The translations under genes and the position numbers were made by a program. 64,000 bases of DNA. Source: Bacteroidales bacterium. Lineage in GTDB: Bacteria; Bacteroidota; Bacteroidia; Bacteroidales; P3. Location of the stretch: positions 1 through 64,000 of the forward strand of contig JAGBJI010000004.1 of assembly GCA_017934545.1 (NCBI GenBank). Reading direction: 5' to 3'. Each line of letters begins with the position of its first letter. The first letter of the stretch is position 1. Below the pieces are notes generated by a model. The model ran no database searches. It had not been told where the DNA came from and saw nothing but the letters and a program-made list of their open reading frames with translations. Of this stretch, positions 8,961 to 17,316 are shown piece after piece.

Positions 8961-8993
8961 TTTGCAAAGATATAAAAAAAATAGTTAAATTTG
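8961..8993 (+). promoter_or_regulatory. ispE promoter (TTTG / TAAATTTG)
   Basis: TTTG at 8961-8964 and TAAATTTG at 8986-8993 are separated by 21 nt, close to the Bacteroidota -33/-7 arrangement. Transcription should begin near 9000, which excludes the in-frame TTG at 8991 as a start codon. Confidence 0.65.
8965..8972 (-). promoter_or_regulatory. Promoter -7 element of the barrel gene
   Basis: TATCTTTG on the - strand fits TAnnTTTG. It lies between the putative -33 and -7 elements of the divergent ispE promoter, so the two promoters should interfere. Confidence 0.5.
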
Positions 8994-9023
8994 CAACACA
9001 AACTACACAAACAGTTCAAACAA

Positions 9024-9854
9024 ATGATATACTTTCCCAATGCAAAAATAAACATAGGGCTGTTCGTAACCGAAAAACGCCCCGACGGTTTCCACAATAT
9101 TGAATCGGTTTTCTATCCTGTCAAACTCAACGATGCGTTGGAGATGAGAATAAGCCAAAAGAATGCAACACGTCTGTATTTGAGCGGGGAAAACATTGAA
9201 AACACCGTCACCGACGATGAAAACAACACAGTACTCAAGGCTTTTAACATGTTGAAAAACGATTTTCCGCAGATAAAACACGCAAACATCTGTCTTGACA
9301 AGCGTATTCCCGTCTTTGCAGGGCTTGGCGGAGGCAGTGCGGACGCAAGTTATGCCATAAAACTGACGGATTACATGTTCAACTTGCAACTTTCAAAGCA
9401 ACAGATGCTCGCCTACGCTGCAAAAATAGGCAGCGACTGCCCGTTTTTCATAGAAAACAAACCGCAATTCGTCTATTCACGCGGCGACAAAATGGAAAAA
9501 ATCAACTTAAACCTCAAAGGGTTGTATTTGGTCATGATTAAACCCGATATAAACATCTCCACAAAAGAGGCGTACGCCGACGTACACAAAACGCCCGCCC
9601 CTTTTGATTTGAGAAAATTGGATGTAAACGATATAAACCATTGGAAAGATTACGTAAGAAACGACTTTGAAGTGAAATTGTTTGAAAAATATCCGTTGCT
9701 TAAACAAATAAAAGACACCTTATATAATATAGGTGCGTTGTATACACAGATGAGCGGCTCGGGAAGCACGGTTTACGGCATTTTTTCTTCACCCGTTGAC
9801 CTTACGCAGTTGAAATTACCGCAAGATTGCTTCTCTCACCAAGAACAATTGTAA
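9024..9854 (+). CDS. ispE: 4-diphosphocytidyl-2-C-methyl-D-erythritol kinase
   Basis: A 276-residue GHMP-family kinase that phosphorylates CDP-methylerythritol in the non-mevalonate isoprenoid pathway. The N-terminal FPNAKINIGLFVTEKRPDGFH and the ATP-binding loop PVFAGLGGGSADAS (about 96-109) are diagnostic, and GSGSTVYGIF near the C-terminus is the last GHMP motif. I use ATG 9024 because the longer frame starting at 8991 begins within the promoter. The gene stands alone and ends at an intrinsic terminator. An internal palindrome (ACCTTATATAATATAGGT, about 9718-9735) resembles sequences seen in intergenic regions of this window. Confidence 0.95.
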   Translation: MIYFPNAKINIGLFVTEKRPDGFHNIESVFYPVKLNDALEMRISQKNATRLYLSGENIENTVTDDENNTVLKAFNMLKNDFPQIKHANICLDKRIPVFAGLGGGSADASYAIKLTDYMFNLQLSKQQMLAYAAKIGSDCPFFIENKPQFVYSRGDKMEKINLNLKGLYLVMIKPDINISTKEAYADVHKTPAPFDLRKLDVNDINHWKDYVRNDFEVKLFEKYPLLKQIKDTLYNIGALYTQMSGSGSTVYGIFSSPVDLTQLKLPQDCFSHQEQL

Positions 9855-9896
9855 TTCTTTTTAAATTCAGACCTATAATAACCGATTACTTTTAAT

Positions 9897-9930
9897 AAAT
9901 ACGCCGTTTTTTTTCGGCGTATTTATTTTT
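9897..9930 (+). terminator. ispE terminator
   Basis: The stem AAATACGCCG / CGGCGTATTT with an eight-T loop is followed by further T-rich sequence. It lies about 45 nt past the ispE stop. Confidence 0.85.
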
Positions 9931-10053
9931 TGTTTTCTCAAAAGAAAATAAAAAACATATGTATTTTTTCAAAAAAACATATGTATTTGAATCAAAAAAC
10001 ATATGTTTTTCGTTTCAAAAACATATGTTTTTTATTTTTCTTTTCTGAAAAGA
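9931..10053. repeat. 22-nt phased array B (CATATG core)
   Basis: CATATG occurs at 9956, 9978, 10000 and 10022, exactly 22 nt apart, in A-tract/T-tract context. TTTTCTGAAAA follows on the right (T of CTG at 10046, 21.5 nt from the last centre), with a degenerate TTTTCTCAAAA on the left (centre 9938). It occupies the gap between the convergent ends of ispE and the gene at 10083. Confidence 0.95.
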
Positions 10054-10082
10054 GATAAGAAAAAGACTGTAAAAAGACTGAT

Positions 10083-11210
10083 TTATTTGCCTTGTATAAA
10101 CTCAAAACGGCTGTCAAGCATCAATTCCTGCAAAGGTTTTTCCTCCGTTTTGGCTTCCTGTCGTTTTGGTTTGCCGTTAAGATAGCAACTTTTGGTATCA
10201 AAAAGTATTTTTTCTTCCGTCAAACTCTTGCCTTGCGTCCCTTCATAGTAAGAAACCTTTGAAAAACAATTCGCCAAAAAATATTTTTCTTTGTAAGGAC
10301 GGAAATTCAGCACTGTAACCGCCGATTGCAAACGGTAAGAAAAATCCTTGGTTACCACCGAGCCGCCCGCCTGCAACGAACGGGCTTCTATTTTTTCTAT
10401 TGCCAAGTTGTCTGCGTTGATGTAGTAGCGTATCTGTACCGGGTATCTGAAAAAACTCGTGTACGTACGTTCCTTTGCCGCAGTGTCAACGGGCGTTTGA
10501 ATGATTACATAACCCGTTTCAACGCTGTCGGTCTTTATTATTTTCATGGCAAACCTGTCGGTGCTGCGTTGCTTTTCCTTTCTGTACAAATTGCTGTAAT
10601 AAACCATCATAGTATAATAGGAAGTCAAGTCGTTGAACGAGAATTTGAAGGTGTTTTTCCCGTGGTTTTCCTCGTTCAAAGTATAGTTCGGATATTTAGG
10701 AACGAAGACAGGAAAGAACAATGCCGTGATTTTTCCCCACAAAGAGTTGTTATACACCAGCGAAACCACGTCTTTGTCCACGCTTTTCATGCCGTAAAAG
10801 TCTATATCGTTCAAATAATCTTCGGTATAGTAGTTTTGTTTGACTTTTTTCAACGCTTCAATCAACAAAGTCTTCGCTCCCATGGCATGAACGTTCACTG
10901 TATCCAAGTCAGTCTGCAAGGCTTTGAGTTTAACCTGCTTTTTAACGTCTTTAACGGCTATGGTCTTCATCTGATAGGATATGTGCATGATGTACAACGT
11001 GTCTTTGTCCGAGCGGTAGGTCAACGCCACTCTGCCCGAGTCGTCACTCATCACACCAGAAACCGAATTGGGCGAAAGACTTACTGATGCAAAAGCAACG
11101 GGTTGCTTGGTTTTGTCATCAACAAGCACTGTAGTCAGTTTTTTCTGGCACACAGCCTGTGAAAACAGGCAGATAACCAAAATTATTGCGGTAAATAAAT
11201 TCCTAATCAT
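10083..11210 (-). CDS. Exported protein with carboxypeptidase-regulatory-like N-terminal domain
   Basis: A 375-residue protein. A signal peptide (about 1-21) is followed by a CarboxypepD_reg-like beta-sandwich (about 22-110: TTVLVDDKTKQPVAFASVSL, GVMSDDSGRVALTY, DTLYIMHISYQ), a domain often found at the N-terminus of Bacteroidota surface and TonB-dependent proteins. The remaining 260 residues have mixed alpha/beta character with no TonB plug or barrel, so this is a stand-alone exported protein. Bacteroidota genomes carry many such genes, commonly called carboxypeptidase-like regulatory domain proteins. Function unknown. Confidence 0.7.
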   Translation of the reverse strand: MIRNLFTAIILVICLFSQAVCQKKLTTVLVDDKTKQPVAFASVSLSPNSVSGVMSDDSGRVALTYRSDKDTLYIMHISYQMKTIAVKDVKKQVKLKALQTDLDTVNVHAMGAKTLLIEALKKVKQNYYTEDYLNDIDFYGMKSVDKDVVSLVYNNSLWGKITALFFPVFVPKYPNYTLNEENHGKNTFKFSFNDLTSYYTMMVYYSNLYRKEKQRSTDRFAMKIIKTDSVETGYVIIQTPVDTAAKERTYTSFFRYPVQIRYYINADNLAIEKIEARSLQAGGSVVTKDFSYRLQSAVTVLNFRPYKEKYFLANCFSKVSYYEGTQGKSLTEEKILFDTKSCYLNGKPKRQEAKTEEKPLQELMLDSRFEFIQGK

Positions 11211-11221
11211 AATAATTTTTA

Positions 11222-11229
11222 TATTTTTG
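11222..11229 (+). promoter_or_regulatory. Putative -7 element of the beta-helix lipoprotein gene
   Basis: TATTTTTG fits TAnnTTTG and lies 47 nt upstream of the ATG at 11276. A - strand element at 11248-11255 faces it, so the two predicted transcripts would start within a few bases of each other and overlap. Confidence 0.4.
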
Positions 11230-11247
11230 CCGTTTATTAACAGGTTG

Positions 11248-11255
11248 CAAAATTA
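11248..11255 (-). promoter_or_regulatory. Putative -7 element of the carboxypeptidase-regulatory-like gene
   Basis: TAATTTTG on the - strand lies 38 nt upstream of the start at 11210 and faces the + strand promoter at 11222-11229. Confidence 0.5.
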
Positions 11256-11275
11256 TAAAAAAATCACTTAAGACA

Positions 11276-12775
11276 ATGAAAAAATATATTTATGCCGCAC
11301 TTTTACAGGCAATAATACTGTCTATAAGCATGTCATCGTGCATAAACGAAGAAAAATATTCGTCATCTTCCAAGATAAACCTTCAGTTTTCGTCCGACAC
11401 CGTCAGTTTTGACACGCTGTTCACCACAGTGGGCAGCATAACCAAGCAAATACGCGTGTTCAACCCCGAAAACGAAGCCGTAAAACTTGATTACATCACC
11501 CTTGCTGGCGGAACCAACTCGTATTTCCGGCTCAACGTTGACGGCGATACGTCACTGACTGCCAAAAACGTGGTCATCGGAGCCAAAGACAGCATATTTA
11601 TCTTTATCAGAGCGGAACTTGACGTTAACAATCAGTCCAATCCGTTGCTTATAGAGGACTCTATCATCTTTGTTTTCAACCAAAAACAACAGTCAGTAGT
11701 GCTTAACGCCTACGGACAGGACGCATATTTCCATAAAAACAACACTCTGTTCCCCATAGGCAGCGATTCATTGGTGTGCAGTCTTGCACATCAGGGCGGG
11801 GAAAGTGCAGGCGTGACGCTCAACGGCAATACTGTCAGATGGAAATCTGACAAGCCTCACGTAATTGTAGGCAACTGCGTAGTTCAGCGGGGATATACTC
11901 TGCAAATTGACGAAAACACCAAGATTCATATGTGCAACGGAGCGTCTTTAGTGGTGGACAGCAACGCTACGTTGGACGCCCAAGGCACTGTAACCTCGCC
12001 CGTTGTCTTCCAACCGCTGCGTACCCAAGACCGTTACGCAGATATTCCCGGTCAATGGGGAATGCTCTGGTTTATGCCGGGCAGTAAGGACAACAAACTG
12101 TACAATGCCGTCATCAAAAACGCAACTATCGGTATGCTTGCCGACACCTGCGTGAACAACAACCATACCGTTGAGTTGAAAAACACGGTTATCGCCAACT
12201 GTTCGTCAATCGGTCTGTACGCAAGGGGTGCTGACATATACGCAGAGAACACCGTGGTTTGCAATACGGGGTCACACGCCGTTGCACTGACACTCGGCGG
12301 AAGTTATGAGTTCATCGGCTGCAGTATTGTGTCGTATTGGAACTACAACACCAAACGTTCCGACGCCGCACTGTTGATTAACGACTATTACACGGACATT
12401 AACGACAATATTCAGTTGCGTTTGCTGCAAAAATGCGACTTCCACAACACCGTCGTTTACGGTTCTTTGGACAACGAAACCGAGTTGGATATATTGGAAG
12501 AGATTGATAACTGTCTGATGTTTGACCATTGTCTGCTGCGGACAGAGGTTTTGAACGACGCAAAATACAAATCGCTGCATAATTGTCAGTTCAATAAAGA
12601 CCCGATGTTTGCAGATATTCTGACCAACGACTTGTTTCCGTCGGACAATTCACCGCTTATAGGTAACGGCAACGGGACATACAACAGCATAGTGCCGTAC
12701 GATATATACGGAACGCTGCGTTTAGACCCTCCGTGCATAGGTGCAATAGAAAACCGCACCCACAGCACTAAATAA
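11276..12775 (+). CDS. Lipoprotein with predicted right-handed beta-helix
   Basis: A 499-residue protein with a lipoprotein signal peptide ending in the lipobox-like SMSSC (Cys22). Residues about 30-160 look like an immunoglobulin-like domain (DTVSFDTLFTTVGSITKQI, a pattern common in Bacteroidota lipoproteins). Residues about 190-460 show the repetitive short-strand pattern of a parallel beta-helix (HMCNGASLVVDSNATLDAQG, NTVIANCSSIGLYARGADIY, GSYEFIGCSIV). Such folds are frequent in polysaccharide-binding or -cleaving proteins, but I see no catalytic signature. It lies opposite the regulatory-domain protein and is convergent with the type B T9SS gene. Confidence 0.7.
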   Translation: MKKYIYAALLQAIILSISMSSCINEEKYSSSSKINLQFSSDTVSFDTLFTTVGSITKQIRVFNPENEAVKLDYITLAGGTNSYFRLNVDGDTSLTAKNVVIGAKDSIFIFIRAELDVNNQSNPLLIEDSIIFVFNQKQQSVVLNAYGQDAYFHKNNTLFPIGSDSLVCSLAHQGGESAGVTLNGNTVRWKSDKPHVIVGNCVVQRGYTLQIDENTKIHMCNGASLVVDSNATLDAQGTVTSPVVFQPLRTQDRYADIPGQWGMLWFMPGSKDNKLYNAVIKNATIGMLADTCVNNNHTVELKNTVIANCSSIGLYARGADIYAENTVVCNTGSHAVALTLGGSYEFIGCSIVSYWNYNTKRSDAALLINDYYTDINDNIQLRLLQKCDFHNTVVYGSLDNETELDILEEIDNCLMFDHCLLRTEVLNDAKYKSLHNCQFNKDPMFADILTNDLFPSDNSPLIGNGNGTYNSIVPYDIYGTLRLDPPCIGAIENRTHSTK

Positions 12776-12808
12776 TAGGTAATTTCTTTAATAAAAAGCG
12801 GCGGAGTT

Positions 12809-14980
12809 TTAGCGGAAAAGCATCACGGAACCGTGTCGTTCGTAAAGTTTTTCGCCGGTATAACGGTACTTGTAATACAACCTGTAGGCATATACACCCT
12901 CGGGACAAGGTTCTGAATTGAACGTTCCGTCCCACCCCTGCGAAAAAACGTCGGTACTGAAGACCAATCTGCCCCATCGGTTGTATATTTCAAAGTATTC
13001 CAAGATAAAATCTTCGGGTGCGTCAATCTTGTAAAGGAATTTATCGTTCGGCTGACGGCCGGGTGTGAACGCATCGGGCAGCCATACGTTCAAATGTTTG
13101 TAAACTGTCAAGTCTAAACGCACTATTGAATCGCAACCGTCAACGGATTCAAGGTTCTGAACGTAGATTCCCTGCTGACTTTCCTCAAAATTGTAACCTT
13201 TGTATATCATTCCGTCCTCAACGGACGCAGTTATGGTGTAATCGTACGACGGCAGCTTGCTGATATACAACGTATAAACCGTGTCGGCGGACTCCAAACG
13301 GTATTCACCGGGGTATTTATACTCTTTGCCTCGGAAAGTTACGGGAAAATCTTCGGGACATACGTCCATGTATACGGTGTCTTCCACGTAGATAACGGAC
13401 AACTGGACGGTATCATACTGCACACAATATTTATAAAGTGCTATTTCGTCCAATGCAAAAGTGCTGCTTTGTTCTTCGGGATTGATGAGTATCAACTCAA
13501 ATTTGACCTGTTGTTTGTTTTGGTCGTTGTCCCACTGCTGCTTGTAACGCCTCCAAACGCATTCCAAGTTGGAAACCATAAAAATAGGCGACACATATTG
13601 GTTGTCAATACGTATTCTGAACTTTGCCAACAGTGAACTGTCCACCGCAGGTATAGGAGTTTCGTTGGCACAAACGAAACTTGCAAGGTAATGGTCGCCT
13701 GGGTCTACGTCAATGTATTGCCTGAACACACTGAAAGCCGGTCCCTGCATCGGAGCTCCTATCATAAACAACGCATTTTCGCCGCCCGTGTTGGTGCAAG
13801 GGGCGAATTTGTCGTAAATATTGCTCGCTTTGTCGGTAACGGAATACCAATTGTATTTCTCAAAAGAGTGCTGTCCTGCAAAAAACAAGTCCGATTCAAA
13901 GCCCGTATCTCCCAAATCAAAGTCGCCGTTGTACACCATATTGAAATTGTCAAGGGTTCTGGTTTGCAAAATAACCTCCTTGGTTTCGTTAGGTTGCACT
14001 GTTACCTGAATTTCTCTGCCCGTTTGCTCGGTTGACCAAAGGAATATATCGGCATTGTCGTCGCTTTTCAAGGTAAAAGTATAGGGTTCCAAGGAATAAA
14101 TGACCGTTGTAGTGTCAACGTTTATGTGTGCTTCACAGACCAAAGGTGCTTTTACACGCAAGCGTACGGTGTCTTTGGAGTTGCATTCCACTTTTTTCAA
14201 CATCATATCGTCCAAAACAAAGTCGTTTTGTCCCACAAGTTTGTTGAAATCCACGAGTTTTATCTCCATGGTTTTCTCTTTTTTGCTCTCCCAAAGCACA
14301 TTGAATTCGTGCCATTCGCAGTCGTTGTAGAATAATTGCTTGGATGTTACGAATTTTCCGTTAATGTAAATAAAAATATTAGGCGGCATCATCTTGGGAG
14401 TTTCTGGTTTTTCGGGGTCTTCGGTTAAATCCAACTCTTCCAATGCCTTTGCTTTGAACGAAAAAATATATTCCGTGTTGGGCTGAACGCTCAATGAATA
14501 CTTCCAAAACGCTTGTGCATCAATATTTGTGCCGTCTATCAACATAAATTTGCCGCCGTTTTGGCAATCATCCCACACGTCTTTGAGTTGGGACGCATCT
14601 TCGGTTATGGTATAATGACCGTACATGAGCAAAGTCCACTCTTCAAGGTCTTCTTCGTAGATGTAATCACTTTCAAAACCGACATTACCCTGTTCAAAAT
14701 CGCCGTTTTCTATAAGATTTTCTTCGGAAAAACGCCGTGCTTGGACTGATACGTACTTTGTAGTGTTGGGCAGCAACTCCACTTCTATGGTTTTGCCCGT
14801 CTGACCCGTAGACCAAAGATAGTAATCTGCCTCCATGTCAGCCGTAAGAGTGTAAGTAACGGGTTCGGAAGATATGTTTACCAACTCTTTGTCAACTGAT
14901 ACCGTCACATTGCAACCGTCTTGCTGGGCGTAAAGTATAAACGGCAACAGGATAAACAAAATATGTATAAAGTTTTTCAT
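12809..14980 (-). CDS. Large surface protein with gliding-motility-type (T9SS type B) C-terminal domain
   Basis: A 723-residue protein. A signal peptide (about 1-18) precedes two similar modules: residues about 20-285 and 290-560 both start with a short strand-rich segment containing YTLTADMEADYYLWSTGQTG or YTFTLKSDDNADIFLWSTEQ, followed by a jelly-roll-like region opening NGDFEQGNVGFESD or NGDFDLGDTGFESD. A further segment (about 565-635) contains GIYVQNLESVDGCDSIVRLD. The C-terminus (about 638-723: VWLPDAFTPG, YFEIYNRWGRLVFSTD, GWDGTFN, CPEGVYAYRLYYK) is the gliding-motility-associated type B T9SS domain. It precedes nothing obviously functional; the exported protein at 15009 lies just upstream. 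Structural or adhesive role inferred. Confidence 0.85.
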   Translation of the reverse strand: MKNFIHILFILLPFILYAQQDGCNVTVSVDKELVNISSEPVTYTLTADMEADYYLWSTGQTGKTIEVELLPNTTKYVSVQARRFSEENLIENGDFEQGNVGFESDYIYEEDLEEWTLLMYGHYTITEDASQLKDVWDDCQNGGKFMLIDGTNIDAQAFWKYSLSVQPNTEYIFSFKAKALEELDLTEDPEKPETPKMMPPNIFIYINGKFVTSKQLFYNDCEWHEFNVLWESKKEKTMEIKLVDFNKLVGQNDFVLDDMMLKKVECNSKDTVRLRVKAPLVCEAHINVDTTTVIYSLEPYTFTLKSDDNADIFLWSTEQTGREIQVTVQPNETKEVILQTRTLDNFNMVYNGDFDLGDTGFESDLFFAGQHSFEKYNWYSVTDKASNIYDKFAPCTNTGGENALFMIGAPMQGPAFSVFRQYIDVDPGDHYLASFVCANETPIPAVDSSLLAKFRIRIDNQYVSPIFMVSNLECVWRRYKQQWDNDQNKQQVKFELILINPEEQSSTFALDEIALYKYCVQYDTVQLSVIYVEDTVYMDVCPEDFPVTFRGKEYKYPGEYRLESADTVYTLYISKLPSYDYTITASVEDGMIYKGYNFEESQQGIYVQNLESVDGCDSIVRLDLTVYKHLNVWLPDAFTPGRQPNDKFLYKIDAPEDFILEYFEIYNRWGRLVFSTDVFSQGWDGTFNSEPCPEGVYAYRLYYKYRYTGEKLYERHGSVMLFR

Positions 14981-15008
14981 AATAATTTGTGTTTATTCAA
15001 CTTAATGT

Positions 15009-15995
15009 TCAATGTTTAACGGGGAACAATCCTCTTATTTTGGTTTCGTCGGGCGTGTAAGCGTCGTTTTTCTCGGCTTTATTGCGCGGAAGAACGTTGT
15101 ATTTCAACTTTTTCCATCTGCCGTTATCAAAATAAAGTCCCGTAACTTCCCCGCTGGGAACATAATATTGGGTCAATCCGTCCATTCCGTAGACCGTCGG
15201 CTCCAACTCATCAAAGAAAATCATGCGTTGTTTCTCCGTTTTTGCGGCTTCTTTCTCAAAAGGTTGGGCTTTATGCAACAATGTACTTTTGGCCTTTTGG
15301 TTGGTAGATATTTCATAATATTGGTCGTCGTATTTAAGAGTGAATTCTGCGTCGGTGGAATACTCAAAAATATAACGCATTCGCTGTTTGTCTTTGTAAA
15401 ACACCTGTTGACCGAAGACAGGTTTAGCATTTTGGCGGAAAGATATAGGTTCTATGATTTTTTTCTGTGAATAAATATCGTTGCCGTTCCATCCCAAAAG
15501 TATATAATAGGTCTTTCCTTCATGTTTGTTGGCAATCAAATCGTAGTAAACCGCTCCGTACCACGTGCTGTCGTTGAGTTTTTCCTCTTCGGGCGATATT
15601 GCATCGCGGCTTTTGTCAAATAAACGGCTGAGTTCATACTCTCCCGTAACATTATTCTTTGATTGGACAAAGCCGTAATTCTCCCATTCGCCGCTTTGGT
15701 TGACTATTGCCCATGTAAATATACGGAAACTTTTGTCAGGTGCGGTCAATATACTTATTTTATCCAATGCAGGAAAAGAGTAAGCAAAACTTTTCTCAAA
15801 CAAAAGAGCGTCTTCCAACTCGGAAATAAACTTTTCGTTGGCGGCAAAACGCTCGTTGTCCTTATCGGCGGAGAACATTTCTTCCATCAAAGGCTTTAAT
15901 TGCATCTCAAAACCGACCATATTGTAACTCTTTTGGGCTTTTAATCCGAAAGAAAACAACAATGCAACAAATATTACAAGACCGTATTTTTTCAT
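15009..15995 (-). CDS. Conserved exported protein, function unknown
   Basis: A 328-residue protein with a clear signal peptide (MKKYGLVIFVALLFSFGLKA). The remainder is soluble, with features such as SFRIFTWAIVNQSGEWENYGF, TWYGAVYYDLI and KTYYILLGWNGND, a pattern I associate with a widespread Bacteroidota hypothetical family, without a known activity. It begins 4 bp after the stop of dapF and ends 28 bp before the type B T9SS gene, so the three may form a transcript dapF - this gene - T9SS protein. Confidence 0.65.
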   Translation of the reverse strand: MKKYGLVIFVALLFSFGLKAQKSYNMVGFEMQLKPLMEEMFSADKDNERFAANEKFISELEDALLFEKSFAYSFPALDKISILTAPDKSFRIFTWAIVNQSGEWENYGFVQSKNNVTGEYELSRLFDKSRDAISPEEEKLNDSTWYGAVYYDLIANKHEGKTYYILLGWNGNDIYSQKKIIEPISFRQNAKPVFGQQVFYKDKQRMRYIFEYSTDAEFTLKYDDQYYEISTNQKAKSTLLHKAQPFEKEAAKTEKQRMIFFDELEPTVYGMDGLTQYYVPSGEVTGLYFDNGRWKKLKYNVLPRNKAEKNDAYTPDETKIRGLFPVKH

Positions 15996-15999
15996 AAGT

Positions 16000-16791
16000 C
16001 TATATCTCCGTTATACCTTCAAACACTTTAACCGCAGGACCTGTCAATAAAACGTTCTCAAATTTCTCCCCTTTCCTGCTGCACTCCACATTCAATGTAC
16101 TGAAACGCGTTTTGACTTCCGTTTTATACTTTCCGTCTTCTTTGAAATGCGTTAAAACATAAGCCAATGCCGTTGCCGTTATGCCCGTTCCGCATGCCAA
16201 AGTTTCGTCTTCCACTCCCCGCTCGTAAGTACGCACCTTTAACGTATTTTCTTTCTCAATTGAATAAAAATTAACGTTGGTTCCTTGGTGCAAAGCAAAC
16301 CTTTTGTCGTTGCGGAGTTTTCTTCCCGCTTTGACTACGTCTATTTTTTCAACGTCTTCCACCTGTTGAACGAAATGCGAAGTCCCCGTATCAATCCAAA
16401 CTCCGTCTTTGTGCAATTCAAAAGACTTGGTGTCCGTCATTTTCAAGCTGACAAGCGTCGGGTCAATCACATGGGCAAAGTGCAATCCGTCAGCCGCAGC
16501 GAAAGACATGACTGCATTTTTCACTATTTGCTGATTGTGAGCAAACATTGCTATACATCTTCCGCCGTTACCGCAGAACATTCCCGTAGAACCGTCAGGA
16601 TTGAAAAACAACATCTCAAAATCAGCCATCGTTGCAGGTTTTAACACCAATATTCCGTCCGCTCCTATTCCGAAATGGCGGTCACACAACCTAAAAACTG
16701 CCTCCTCGGTCAGATTAACCGCCGCCTTGCGGGCGTCAAAAATGATAAAATCGTTGCCTGCTCCTTGATATTTGTAAAAAGTGTACTCCAT
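16000..16791 (-). CDS. dapF: Diaminopimelate epimerase
   Basis: A 263-residue cofactor-independent epimerase converting LL- to meso-diaminopimelate for lysine and peptidoglycan. Both catalytic cysteines are present: Cys73 in MFCGNGGRC and Cys200 in ETLACGTG, and the N-terminal YQGAGNDFIIFD is typical. Length is normal. The first gene of a probable three-gene transcript on the - strand; upstream lies the short array J. Confidence 0.95.
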   Translation of the reverse strand: MEYTFYKYQGAGNDFIIFDARKAAVNLTEEAVFRLCDRHFGIGADGILVLKPATMADFEMLFFNPDGSTGMFCGNGGRCIAMFAHNQQIVKNAVMSFAAADGLHFAHVIDPTLVSLKMTDTKSFELHKDGVWIDTGTSHFVQQVEDVEKIDVVKAGRKLRNDKRFALHQGTNVNFYSIEKENTLKVRTYERGVEDETLACGTGITATALAYVLTHFKEDGKYKTEVKTRFSTLNVECSRKGEKFENVLLTGPAVKVFEGITEI

Positions 16792-16844
16792 AAAAACAAT
16801 GCAGTCTATAATTTTTAAACGTTAACGGCTGTCAAAATATTTTA

Positions 16845-16935
16845 ATGTGACGCCTTGTAAAATTCTTTTCTGAATCTAATTTTTTCTTTTCTGAAAACAA
16901 TTTTTTCTTTTCTGAAAAGAGTTTTAATAAAATGA
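16845..16935. repeat. 21-nt phased array J (three TTTTCTGAA units)
   Basis: TTTTCTGAA-type palindromes are centred at 16871, 16892 and 16913, exactly 21 nt apart, separated by A/T-rich spacers. There are no inner units of another core. This is the same motif that brackets the CATATG arrays. The flanks are only weakly inverted-repeat. It lies between dapF and the small membrane protein gene. Confidence 0.7.
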
Positions 16936-16948
16936 CGTTGTAATAATG

Positions 16949-17233
16949 TTATTTGTTTTCCTGTGTTGTTTGTTCTTTGGTTTCTTTGTCTTTATACGCC
17001 TGCAATTCCCTGCTGATTCTGTCCAAAGACGATTTGTTGCGGTACAAATCGTTGGAAATTGTTATGGTTTCGTACAATACAAATATACATGCAGCCACCA
17101 TAACCACAAGTCCCAAAGTGAAAGTCAGAGGCGTTTGGTCCGTAAAGTTGGATAACTGTACCAACATCATAACTATTATCAGCAAACACGCCAACAATAT
17201 CATAAAAAAGTTCTTCAAGGTAATCTTATTCAT
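16949..17233 (-). CDS. Small membrane protein
   Basis: A 94-residue protein with two predicted transmembrane helices (about 8-28 and 36-58) and a charged C-terminal tail with coiled-coil character (RISRELQAYKDKETKEQTTQENK). No family recognised. It lies 83 bp downstream of the acyl-CoA synthetase gene on the same strand, with a 13-bp inverted repeat between them. Confidence 0.55.
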   Translation of the reverse strand: MNKITLKNFFMILLACLLIIVMMLVQLSNFTDQTPLTFTLGLVVMVAACIFVLYETITISNDLYRNKSSLDRISRELQAYKDKETKEQTTQENK

Positions 17234-17250
17234 AGTTTTGTTTGTTTTAA

Positions 17251-17295
17251 AATTTGCACTGACTTGAGTACACTTTACTTTCGTCAGTGCAAATT
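17251..17295. repeat. Perfect 13-bp inverted repeat
   Basis: AATTTGCACTGAC (17251-17263) and GTCAGTGCAAATT (17283-17295) are perfect inverted copies 19 nt apart, between the acyl-CoA synthetase stop and the small membrane protein start. There is only a short T-run after the stem on the - strand, so it could be a weak terminator or a dimeric regulator site. Confidence 0.6.
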
Positions 17296-17316
17296 ATGTA
17301 TAAACTTTCGGTTTTA

